Of a stretch of 64,000 nt of DNA, positions 17,569-30,440 are shown in pieces. The stretch spans positions 1,254,501 through 1,318,500 of the forward strand of contig NZ_CP034683.1 of assembly GCF_003990335.1 (NCBI RefSeq). The letters run 5' to 3'. Under the pieces are notes generated by a model. It made no database searches. It saw nothing but the letters and a program-made list of their open reading frames with translations, and was not told where the DNA came from. The translations under genes were made by a program, and so were the position numbers. Numbering within the stretch: position 1 is the stretch's first letter; every line of letters begins with the position of its first letter. The DNA comes from Rheinheimera mangrovi (GTDB taxonomy: Bacteria; Pseudomonadota; Gammaproteobacteria; Enterobacterales; Alteromonadaceae).

Positions 17569-18630
17569 ATGCGAACTCACACTAGGATTAAAGCATTAGG
17601 CGTTGCCACACTGATAGGTGCTTTGGTGCTGTCTTTAAGTGGTTGTTCGCACAAACAGAATGTAAGTTCAGTCGTTTGGCAGCAGCAATTAAACTTACCT
17701 TCTGTGCAGCATTCAACGGAAGTGGCACAAAGCTTAGCCGCAACTATTGATGAAGTCAGCTTTGACTGGTTAGACGAAAGCAGATCCCGCGTAGTGCCAG
17801 CTTTATTGTTTAAACCTGCTCATCAGCAAAAAGCCAAAGCTTTAATAGTGTTTTCTCATGGTTTAGGCGGTTCGAAAGAGCGCTACGCTTATTTGGGGCA
17901 ATACTGGGCCAGTCAGGGCTACGCCAGTTTGCATGTGCAGCACGATGGCAGCGACCGCAAAGTGTGGCGTGGCAACAGACTGCTACTGCCATTTCGTTTG
18001 ATGGACGCAGCAGATGAAACTGAAGCTTTAGCCAGAGTGCAGGATGTGAAGTTTGCATTGGATCAGATCTTAGCTTCAGAATACGCAGCAGATTTTGACA
18101 GCCAGAATATTATGATGGCGGGGCATTCTTATGGTGCCAATACCTCCATGCTGTTAAGTGGCGCACAAGTGGAGCAAAACGGCAACTTAATCAGCCTGAA
18201 AGATGACCGTATTAAGGCTGCTATTTTAATTTCAGCCCCACCTTTTTATAACGACCAGCCTTTAGAACAGGTGCTGGCACAAGTCACTATTCCAACTTTG
18301 CATATCACCACCACTGAAGACGAAATTAAGGTGCCAGGGTATTACTCTGCACCGGCGGACAGGTTCGAGCTGTATTACGCTATGGCAAGCAGCTACAAAG
18401 TATTGGCCGTATTCAGCTCAGGCAGCCATAACATTTTTTCAGGCTGGCGTCGCGACTCCGATACAGCGCCTCAGCAGCAGGTGATCAAAGCTGCTACTCA
18501 GGCCTTATCCAGCGCTTTTATCGAACAAGTCACCACTGGCGATGGCCGTGCTATGAGCATTTGGGCCCGTGAGCATCAACCTGTGTTGTCCGACTTTATC
18601 CGCTCAGATTTAGTGGCGGTGTTGAATTAA
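17569..18630 (+). CDS. Lipoprotein alpha/beta hydrolase (PAF-acetylhydrolase-like)
   Basis: Exported serine hydrolase of 353 residues with a lipobox (LSLSGC), so lipid-anchored in the envelope. The fold shows an oxyanion segment (IVFSHGLGGSKERYAYLG), the nucleophile elbow AGHSYGANTSM, an acidic residue in TTTEDEIKVPG and a late His in FSSGSHNIF. The overall plan resembles platelet-activating-factor acetylhydrolase/dienelactone-hydrolase-like bacterial proteins. GAGGA lies before the ATG. It is convergent with the cupin gene, with four bases between stops. The natural ester substrate is unknown. Confidence 0.85.
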   Translation: MRTHTRIKALGVATLIGALVLSLSGCSHKQNVSSVVWQQQLNLPSVQHSTEVAQSLAATIDEVSFDWLDESRSRVVPALLFKPAHQQKAKALIVFSHGLGGSKERYAYLGQYWASQGYASLHVQHDGSDRKVWRGNRLLLPFRLMDAADETEALARVQDVKFALDQILASEYAADFDSQNIMMAGHSYGANTSMLLSGAQVEQNGNLISLKDDRIKAAILISAPPFYNDQPLEQVLAQVTIPTLHITTTEDEIKVPGYYSAPADRFELYYAMASSYKVLAVFSSGSHNIFSGWRRDSDTAPQQQVIKAATQALSSAFIEQVTTGDGRAMSIWAREHQPVLSDFIRSDLVAVLN

Positions 18631-18634
18631 GTTG

Positions 18635-19357
18635 TTAGCTTTGGGCACTGAGTTGATCTCCCAACAACTCTGCGCCCAAATGCCCGACTTTGACATAAAT
18701 CAGCGCACCCTCAACGCCGGTAAAAGGCTGGTGTTTACTCCAGCGTGGGCTGCGTAACCAACTGCCTTTTGGGTAAATGCCAAACTCGTCCTGAAACACG
18801 CCTTCTAGTACATAAATTTCTTCACCACCAGCATGAATATGAGACTGGAATCTGGTGTTAGGTGCCCAGCGCACTAAGGCAGTGTTGATGCCATCAAACT
18901 GATGCAAAGGCAAAACTTGTAGGCCCGGTACCAAACCTGGCAGCCATTGCTGTTGTTCTGGTCTGATACAAAGCTGCTCTGTGTCGCCTTGGTTGAATTG
19001 CCAAAGTTTCACCAGTAGTAAACACCCCTCTTTGGAAAAAGGTGCGTGTGAAGTGCCAGGTGGGTTACGTAAGTAAGTACCAACTGGGTAATCGCCATAT
19101 TCATCAGAAAAAGTACCTTCAAGTACCAGAATTTCTTCACCGCCACCATGCTGGTGTAAAGCAAACTGACTGCCAGGTAAATAACGCACTATGCTGCTGG
19201 CTTTGGCGACTTCTACGCCTATTCTGTCCAAAGGTCTTCTGTGAATATCTTTGGCAGGAGATTCATACCAGAGCGCTTGCTCTGGGGGTTGCACTACGCG
19301 CAGACTTAAATCTGTATTGATTTCGGCGCTCATTTGAGTCCAGGGTAATAAAGCCAT
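18635..19357 (-). CDS. Double ChrR-like cupin protein
   Basis: Cytoplasmic protein of 240 residues made of two tandem cupin domains, evidently from an internal duplication. The repeats HQHGGGEEILVLEG (residues about 68-81) and HIHAGGEEIYVLEG (about 173-186) align closely. Each is followed by F-D-E-[YF]-G and a distal His (HAPF, HQPF). Each His/His/Glu/His set could bind a metal. ChrR-like cupins occur as C-terminal domains of zinc-dependent anti-sigma factors, but no anti-sigma N-terminus and no sigma factor gene are present here. An enzymatic role or a metal/oxidant sensor are both possible. It lies nine bases downstream of the DUF2805 gene. Confidence 0.85.
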   Translation of the reverse strand: MALLPWTQMSAEINTDLSLRVVQPPEQALWYESPAKDIHRRPLDRIGVEVAKASSIVRYLPGSQFALHQHGGGEEILVLEGTFSDEYGDYPVGTYLRNPPGTSHAPFSKEGCLLLVKLWQFNQGDTEQLCIRPEQQQWLPGLVPGLQVLPLHQFDGINTALVRWAPNTRFQSHIHAGGEEIYVLEGVFQDEFGIYPKGSWLRSPRWSKHQPFTGVEGALIYVKVGHLGAELLGDQLSAQS

Positions 19358-19366
19358 GGGGTTGAT

Positions 19367-19705
19367 TTATCTCTTGTATTGGCTGGGGCAATAAGCTCGG
19401 TTAATTTCAGGCGATCGTAGCTTTACATGTTTGGTGGTGCGGCCTGTGGTGCGTTTACGCCATAACTGAAAGCTGCTGCGTTTTAGTTCTTTACGCATTA
19501 GCTCAATTAACTGGTGCTGGTTTAAACCATATAAATTTTCAATAGCTTCAAAAGGAGTTCTGTCTTCCCACGCCATTTCAATAATATGGGACAAGTCTTC
19601 CGGGCTGTATTCAGTATTAAAAGTACTCAAGCTGTTGTTACTTCTACTAAAGGTAAGTGCCGTTTTTACGTTACTTATAGCGAACTGGACCAGAAAAATC
19701 ACCAC
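19367..19705 (-). CDS. DUF2805 (TIGR03643) family protein
   Basis: Small basic protein of up to 112 residues. The conserved core is IIEMAWEDRTPFEAIENLYGLN through LMRKELKRSSFQLWRKRTTGR, a helix-turn-helix-like segment that suggests nucleic-acid binding (inference). Function is not established. The annotated GTG start overlaps the DUF2804 stop by seven bases. The first 35 residues are poorly conserved by eye, and a later TTG near residue 26 could be the true start. It lies in an apparent DUF2804-DUF2805-cupin unit. Confidence 0.78.
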   Translation of the reverse strand: MVIFLVQFAISNVKTALTFSRSNNSLSTFNTEYSPEDLSHIIEMAWEDRTPFEAIENLYGLNQHQLIELMRKELKRSSFQLWRKRTTGRTTKHVKLRSPEINRAYCPSQYKR

Positions 19706-20727
19706 TTGGCATAATGATCTTCTGCCAGGCCTTTGACCGCATTGAGTTGTAATTTTGTGCCATTTTGCAGCTTCACAAAGCCCGTATAAAGCCCAACATA
19801 CTGACGAAAGTTACTAGCCAGTAAGCCAATATTGACCTTCTCCTGACGGCAATACAAAGGTTGAAATTCAAGCTGAACTTCACCGCAAAGACTACTGACT
19901 TGCCATGCTTTGGTATCGTCTTTGCGATCAAAGACAAAAGTGGCTGGGCTTAAATGCTGAATGTGGCCATTAAACCAGAGCGCATTTTCACAAAGCCCGG
20001 TTTCGTTGACACCAGCTGCCATATTCAAACCAAAAGCTGTACCTTCGACCATGGCGTTGATACTGGCCCAGCGCCAACAGGTTTGGCGGCGCATAAAACC
20101 TGCTGAAAAATCATAACCCGCTAAAGCCTGAGTTAAATCCAACGTTTTGCCCTGAAGTTCGAGTGAGCCAGTCACCTTTAAGGCATTGGATTTTTCGGTG
20201 TAAGTAAAGCCGTTGTAGCCCGTAGCTGCACATAAAGCCAAAGGCATTTGGCTGGCTTTTTCTATGGTTAAACAGGCTTTTAACTCTTTGGTATCAATAG
20301 TTAATTGCCAGTCAGTTGGGCTGTTTTTTATTACCACTTTGTAAGCCGCAAAGTGTTGTTTGGCGTCGCCTGCTGAAGGGGAGTCACTCATCCGGCAGCC
20401 CAAAGCACCGGGTAATAACAGGCCTTTGCTGACAGCCTGCTTTGTGTCAAAGCGATACAAATACGCAAAACCTGAGTTGGCATACCGAATATCAGCAATA
20501 GCCACTGCCAGCAACCAATCAGAACCAGTGACACAAATAAACTGAAACTGTTTGTAGTGAAAATAACGGGCTAGTGTGCTGGCTTTGTTATCCATAAGGT
20601 TTAGGTAAACAAAATCCTGCAGATTAAAGTCAGCGACGGATGCATCAAACAAACCAAGGGCCGGTTGGCCATTGGTTTGAATAAGTTGTAATGGTGCTGC
20701 TGTAACTAGTGGCTGATAAGTGGTCAT
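19699..20727 (-). CDS. DUF2804 domain protein
   Basis: Protein of about 342 residues belonging to the DUF2804 family as I recognise it (FNLQDFVYLNLMD, TGFNGFTYTEKSNAL-like block, RRQTCWRWASINAM, GVNETGLCENALWFNG). These proteins have a beta-rich fold reminiscent of lipocalin/AttH-like proteins, but no activity is known to me. There is no signal peptide. The frame opens at a TTG (20739). ATG 20727 is preferred, though neither has a good ribosome site. Its 3-prime end overlaps the DUF2805 start. Confidence 0.8.
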   Translation of the reverse strand: MTTYQPLVTAAPLQLIQTNGQPALGLFDASVADFNLQDFVYLNLMDNKASTLARYFHYKQFQFICVTGSDWLLAVAIADIRYANSGFAYLYRFDTKQAVSKGLLLPGALGCRMSDSPSAGDAKQHFAAYKVVIKNSPTDWQLTIDTKELKACLTIEKASQMPLALCAATGYNGFTYTEKSNALKVTGSLELQGKTLDLTQALAGYDFSAGFMRRQTCWRWASINAMVEGTAFGLNMAAGVNETGLCENALWFNGHIQHLSPATFVFDRKDDTKAWQVSSLCGEVQLEFQPLYCRQEKVNIGLLASNFRQYVGLYTGFVKLQNGTKLQLNAVKGLAEDHYAKW

Positions 20728-20771
20728 AAAGTTTTGCAATAAAGATTTTGTTTTACTTTACTGCAAAGCTA

Positions 20772-22679
20772 TCACTGACTGCCAATTAAATCCTTTTGCA
20801 ACATCAGCTCTGCAAGCTCAGGTAAACAGGCTGGGTCGTCTATAGTGGATGGCACTGTATAGTCGCTGCCAGTGGCTATTTGTCGCAGCAATTTACGCAA
20901 TATTTTGCCGGAGCGGGTTTTAGGTAAACGTTGAACGATAATAGCTTTTTTAAAACAGGCTACAGCACCTATTTCCTGTCGCACCATAGCAATAAGTTCA
21001 GCCTCAAGCTGGCTTTCACTGATATCCACACCATTTTTCACTAACACCATAGCCAAAGGTTGCTGGCCTTTAATAGCTTCATAAATACCTACAACACAAC
21101 ATTCGGCGACTGCAGGGTGGCTGGCGACTATCTGCTCCATTTCGCCTGTGGATAAGCGATGCCCAGCGACGTTTATTACATCGTCAGTGCGGCCCATCAC
21201 AAACAAATACCCCTCGTCATCTATGTAACCACCGTCGCCACTGGCGTAATAGTCAGGGAAAGTCGATAAATAACCTTCAACAAAACGTTCGTCATTACCC
21301 CAGATACTGCTTAAGCAGCCAGGGGGTAAAGGCAGTTTTAGCGCTATAAAGCCTTGCTGATTGGCTGGCACAGTTAAGCCGCTTTCATCCAGAATTTCCA
21401 CATTAAAACCTGGTACAGGCACTGTGGACGAACCTGCTTTGGCATTCATTAATTCAAGCCCAGCCGGATTCGCACTGATAGGCCAACCGGTTTCGGTTTG
21501 CCACCAGTGGTCGATCACTGGTTTGCCTGTTTTATCGACTACCCAATGGTAAGTGGCAGGATCAAGCCGCTCTCCCGCCATAAAAATATACTTTAGTGCG
21601 GATAAATCATAAGTTTGAAGCGTAGCTTCCGGATCTTCTTTGCGAATAGCCCGAAATGCGGTGGGGGCAGCAAAGAGCACATTCACTTGATGTTCGGCGC
21701 AGACTCGCCAGAAAGCGCTGGCGTCCGGTGTAAATACAGGTTTGCCTTCGTACAATACAGTAGTGCAACCTGCGAGCAGGGGCGCGTAAACAATATAGGA
21801 GTGGCCCACCACCCAGCCGACGTCTGAGGCCGCCCAGAATACATCGCCAGGCTTAGTATCATACACGGCCTGCATGCTGTAACTTAAAGCCACAGCATGG
21901 CCGCCATTGTCCCGCACAACGCCTTTGGGTTTGCCGGTAGTGCCTGAGGTATACAAAATATACAGCGGATCTGTGCCAAGCACTGGTACGCAGGCAGCAG
22001 GTTCTGCCAGTTGCATTTGCTGTTGCCAATCCAAATCCCGCCCAGCAACTAAATCACAAGGCTGCTGCTGACGCTGGTACACAATGCTGCACTGCACCTT
22101 GTGACTGGCTTTTTGCAAAGCTTCATCCAGCATCGGTTTGTAGGCAATAATGCGGTTAATTTCGATGCCACAGGAAGCGCTGATAATAAGTTTGGGCTCT
22201 GCATCATCTATACGCATCGCCAGTTCATGCGACGAAAAACCACCAAAAACAACAGAGTGCACTGCACCTAAACGGGCGACAGCCAACATAGCTATGGCAG
22301 CTTGTGGGATCATCGGCATATAAATTACTACCCGATCCCCCTTTTCCAGCCCATTGGCTTTGAGTACGCCCGCAAACATCGTCACTTGATCCCACAGCTG
22401 CAAGTAACTGTATTTTTTTGTGGTACCGGTAACTGGTGAGTCGTAAATCAGTGCTGTTTGATTACCACGACCTTGTTCAATCTGATAATCCAGCGCCATA
22501 TAGCAGGTGTTCATCACGCCGTCGCTAAACCATTGATAATGATGTTGATCGAGCTTTTTTAAGATGGTCTTTGGCTTATGATACCAGGCCAGTTTGTTGG
22601 CTTGCTCTTCCCAGAACTGCTCTGGAGCATCTTTGGCCTGCTGCTTATGCAGCTGATAAAGCGATGAGTTTGGAGTCAT
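20772..22679 (-). CDS. prpE: Propionyl-CoA synthetase (acyl-CoA ligase family)
   Basis: AMP-forming acyl-CoA synthetase that activates propionate (or a close short-chain acid) to its CoA thioester. It has 635 residues, close to PrpE (about 628). The P-loop-like YTSGTTGKPKG (about residues 243-253), the adenylate motif WWQTETGWP, the hinge YASGDGGYIDDEGYLFVMGRTDDVI and the C-terminal PKTRSGKILRK catalytic/acetylated Lys motif are all intact. PrpE is favoured over acetyl-CoA synthetase by length and by the N-terminal block. No 2-methylcitrate-cycle genes are adjacent, so propionate use must be completed elsewhere. Confidence 0.9.
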   Translation of the reverse strand: MTPNSSLYQLHKQQAKDAPEQFWEEQANKLAWYHKPKTILKKLDQHHYQWFSDGVMNTCYMALDYQIEQGRGNQTALIYDSPVTGTTKKYSYLQLWDQVTMFAGVLKANGLEKGDRVVIYMPMIPQAAIAMLAVARLGAVHSVVFGGFSSHELAMRIDDAEPKLIISASCGIEINRIIAYKPMLDEALQKASHKVQCSIVYQRQQQPCDLVAGRDLDWQQQMQLAEPAACVPVLGTDPLYILYTSGTTGKPKGVVRDNGGHAVALSYSMQAVYDTKPGDVFWAASDVGWVVGHSYIVYAPLLAGCTTVLYEGKPVFTPDASAFWRVCAEHQVNVLFAAPTAFRAIRKEDPEATLQTYDLSALKYIFMAGERLDPATYHWVVDKTGKPVIDHWWQTETGWPISANPAGLELMNAKAGSSTVPVPGFNVEILDESGLTVPANQQGFIALKLPLPPGCLSSIWGNDERFVEGYLSTFPDYYASGDGGYIDDEGYLFVMGRTDDVINVAGHRLSTGEMEQIVASHPAVAECCVVGIYEAIKGQQPLAMVLVKNGVDISESQLEAELIAMVRQEIGAVACFKKAIIVQRLPKTRSGKILRKLLRQIATGSDYTVPSTIDDPACLPELAELMLQKDLIGSQ

Positions 22680-22815
22680 AGGGTACCCTGTCAGTTTTTA
22701 GTTAGATTTATGCTTTTCTTATCCCCTTACTTTAGCGAATTAAGATGTAAAGCGAACTAAGACTTAAGGTGCATAGACTTTAGGTGTAGGTGAAAAAGGA
22801 AACAAAACAGAAAAC

Positions 22816-22847
22816 AAAAAGGGCATCACTGTTCGCTGATGCCCTTT
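22816..22847 (-). terminator. Terminator after gltD
   Basis: Stem GGGCATCA/TGATGCCC extended by flanking A/T pairs, with an 8-nt loop. On the minus strand it ends in five T. It lies about 50 bases past the gltD stop, with a repeat element between. Confidence 0.8.
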
Positions 22848-22851
22848 ATTG

Positions 22852-22893
22852 ATTCGAATTTAGGACGGGCGGGGACAAGCCCCGCACCCTACA
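22852..22893. repeat. Dispersed GC-rich palindromic repeat, copy 1
   Basis: Contains GACGGGCGGGGACAAG followed by CCCCGC and CCCTAC, preceded by ATTCGAATTTAG. The same pattern recurs at 38959-39000, with its inverse at 38881-38904, and a shorter version lies at 58868-58890. All sit just beyond gene ends. It may serve as an mRNA-stabilising or terminator-like hairpin. Confidence 0.7.
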
Positions 22894-22896
22894 AAA

Positions 22897-28786
<5,890 letters not shown>

Positions 28787-29059
28787 GACTCTTCCTCCAA
28801 CCTGTCCTGTAAAATAAATATACCCAGAGCCTTTGAAACCGCTGCTTTGTAAACCAGCTGGGTCACTTCAAGCACACAGTAAGTCCATGTTTCTGAAGTT
28901 CCATCACTTGTTACAGCGCTGCAATATCATCTGTGCGTGGGTAAAAATGTTAAATTTATGAATTATTATTCTTTTATTTGGCGTTTTTATCCCTGAAAGA
29001 AAACAACAGCTCTTGTTTCAGTCAGTTAGGTGGTCCGCATAGTTGTTTTTATGGCGTTT

Positions 29060-29067
29060 AGACGTCT
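29060..29067. promoter_or_regulatory. MetJ-box-like octamer AGACGTCT
   Basis: Exact match to the MetJ consensus octamer, just downstream of the inferred gltB promoter. AGACAATT and AGATATAC follow in tandem at 29078-29093 but out of eight-base phase with it. An eight-base match is expected about once by chance in a window this long, so this is weak. Confidence 0.25.
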
Positions 29068-29086
29068 ATCCATAAATAGACAATTA

Positions 29087-29115
29087 GATATACCCAGATT
29101 GGACGGAAATTGCAA
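29087..29115 (-). promoter_or_regulatory. Candidate sigma-70 promoter for gltBD
   Basis: Minus-strand -35 TTGCAA (29110-29115), 17-bp spacer, -10 TATATC (29087-29092). Transcription would start near 29080 and produce a leader of about 295 bases. Confidence 0.5.
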
Positions 29116-29171
29116 GACCAGTCTGGCGCATTTAACTGACTATTTTGCCGAAGATTGTTATAACGCAATAT

Positions 29172-29186
29172 TGTAATAAAATTACA
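29172..29186. promoter_or_regulatory. HexR-like operator upstream of gltBD
   Basis: TGTAATAAAATTACA is a perfect palindrome, extending to TTGTAAT-AAA-ATTACAA at 29171-29187. It fits the gammaproteobacterial HexR consensus TGTARTWWWAYTACA as I recall it from Shewanella work. It lies about 100 bases upstream of the inferred gltB start point, a distance compatible with activation. The assignment to HexR is inference. Confidence 0.55.
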
Positions 29187-29224
29187 AAATCAAGAGGTTT
29201 TTGTTGGATTTTCTGGCTTTGCTC

Positions 29225-29254
29225 GAAAAAAAAGGCCGCGGATGCGGCCTTTTT
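29225..29254 (-). terminator. Strong terminator after folE2
   Basis: Perfect 11-bp stem AAAAAGGCCGC/GCGGCCTTTTT with a GGAT loop. On the minus strand it is followed by a T-run (eight T in all, counting the stem). It lies about 30 bases past the folE2 stop. Confidence 0.93.
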
Positions 29255-29285
29255 CTGTAATTTAACAGATATTTTTATGCGAAAC

Positions 29286-30212
29286 TTATGCGTGATAACC
29301 GTTTGAAACACCTTTGACTGTCACTGCTACAGCATCATGAGCATGCAAAGACTCATAGTGATTCACTCGTAGCCAGAAATCGTCAAATTCAGTCAGTTGG
29401 TTTAATGCGTGTTTTAAACGACGGGCTGCATCTTCACAGAACATCAGGTTCTGACCGTTTAAGCGGGCAAACTCCTGCTCGTCTGCGCGTTTAACTGCAG
29501 CTTGCACCGGAGTCTGCAATGCATCTTCAATGGCATCAATTAATGCAATCACTGGGAAGTCCGTGACTTTTGAGTTCAACTGTACTTTTATTTCAGCCAC
29601 AGAACGTTGGCTGTGTGGTGTAGCCACTATGCCCTGAGTGGTGCCTAACCAGTCTTTCACTTGTTCAGCATTGACCTGAGCGTGACCGGCAAACTTAGCC
29701 ACAAAAGCTTCCTGAATAAGTTGGCGGGCTAAAGCTGCTGAACAAGGACAAGTAGATGAATAAGGCACATCGACCTTCATCTCTACTCCAAGCTTGCCAT
29801 CTTTTAACTGACCAGTGATAGTCACAGGGTAAGCTTTCCAGCCTTGTTTTTCAGTGATCAGCGCTTTGCGGCGTAAATGCAGTTCAAAGTCAAATTTCAC
29901 AAAAGCATGAGTACTTAAGTCTTCATGGCTGCTGATAAATTCGTGCAGCAGTTCGCTTAAAGTCGCAAAACTTAAACTGGATTCAATCGACAGTTGATCC
30001 AGCAACAGATAAAGCCGTGACATATGAATGCCTTTGGCTTTTGGATCTTTTAAGTTCACAAAAGCTTCAACTTTGGCGCTGACCTGACGTGGTGCTTCTC
30101 CCGCCACACTCAACATCAGTGGCAGTTCAATATTGCTCATGCCAACCCATTCCAGGACACCTTCAGTGGTGGCGGATGAATGGTTAGCTATATCTGGCAT
30201 AGTGGTCGGCAT
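29286..30212 (-). CDS. folE2: GTP cyclohydrolase FolE2 (type IB)
   Basis: Converts GTP to 7,8-dihydroneopterin triphosphate, the first step for folate and for queuosine-type deazapurines. This is the type IB enzyme that can use metals other than zinc. It has 308 residues with the metal/catalytic Cys segment [18 protein letters not shown], plus [13 protein letters not shown] and a late [13 protein letters not shown]. The frame opens at 30239. ATG 30212 is preferred because GGAG lies five bases upstream. In many bacteria folE2 is induced by zinc shortage through Zur. A palindrome upstream could be an operator, though it is not an obvious Zur box. queF, which needs the same pathway, lies at 59520. 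Confidence 0.94.
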   Translation of the reverse strand: MPTTMPDIANHSSATTEGVLEWVGMSNIELPLMLSVAGEAPRQVSAKVEAFVNLKDPKAKGIHMSRLYLLLDQLSIESSLSFATLSELLHEFISSHEDLSTHAFVKFDFELHLRRKALITEKQGWKAYPVTITGQLKDGKLGVEMKVDVPYSSTCPCSAALARQLIQEAFVAKFAGHAQVNAEQVKDWLGTTQGIVATPHSQRSVAEIKVQLNSKVTDFPVIALIDAIEDALQTPVQAAVKRADEQEFARLNGQNLMFCEDAARRLKHALNQLTEFDDFWLRVNHYESLHAHDAVAVTVKGVSNGYHA

Positions 30213-30240
30213 GAATACTCCAATGTCCATCAAATGCATA

Positions 30241-30259
30241 GATCATGTGCAACATGATC
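30241..30259. promoter_or_regulatory. Perfect palindrome upstream of folE2
   Basis: GATCATGT-GCA-ACATGATC, an 8-bp perfect inverted repeat, 29-47 bases before the folE2 ATG. A second inverted repeat, TTTATACC (30280-30287) and GGTATAAA (30307-30314), lies just upstream. Both are candidate operator or promoter elements, and the regulator is not identified. Confidence 0.5.
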
Positions 30260-30355
30260 CCGCTGAAAATTTGGCGCACTTTATACCATATTTTGCCGTG
30301 GCGGCCGGTATAAAATCTGTGCAATATAAGCTGATTTTTTTCGAACAGCTTAAAC

Positions 30356-30396
30356 GAAAAAAGCGAATACCCGACTAAATCTGTCGGATATTCGCT
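30356..30396 (-). terminator. Terminator after iadA-like gene
   Basis: Long stem AGCGAATA...CCGAC pairing with GTCGG...TATTCGCT, one internal mismatch and a 7-nt loop. It is followed on the minus strand by a T-run (six T). It lies about 45 bases past the stop codon of the dipeptidase gene. Confidence 0.88.
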
Positions 30397-30440
30397 AAAT
30401 TGGGATGCAGAAACGGAAATTCAACTCTTTGGTACTGAAG

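Larger units (their letters stand above)
28787..29224. other. Long gltB upstream region
   Basis: This 438-base stretch has no ORF and reads as the gltBD control region. The 11-bp repeat ATATACCCAGA occurs at 28818-28828 and 29088-29098. On the minus strand each gives TCTGGGTATAT, a -10-like element. The inferred main promoter, a MetJ-box-like octamer and a HexR-like palindrome are listed separately. The implied 5-prime leader is nearly 300 bases. Confidence 0.6.

Noticed and set aside
18635..19357. ChrR anti-sigma factor
   Set aside because: Only the cupin part is present, duplicated; there is no zinc-binding anti-sigma N-terminus and no adjacent sigma factor gene.
22852..22893. CRISPR or insertion-sequence end
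   Set aside because: The repeats are widely dispersed single copies without spacers, target-site duplications or a transposase nearby.
29060..29067. MetJ box as proof of methionine control of gltBD
   Set aside because: A single exact octamer is expected about once per window by chance, and the following boxes are out of phase; kept only as a weak note.
30133..30378. Plus-strand frame over the folE2 control region
   Set aside because: It overlaps folE2 antisense, its operator-like palindromes and the next terminator, with no coding signature.
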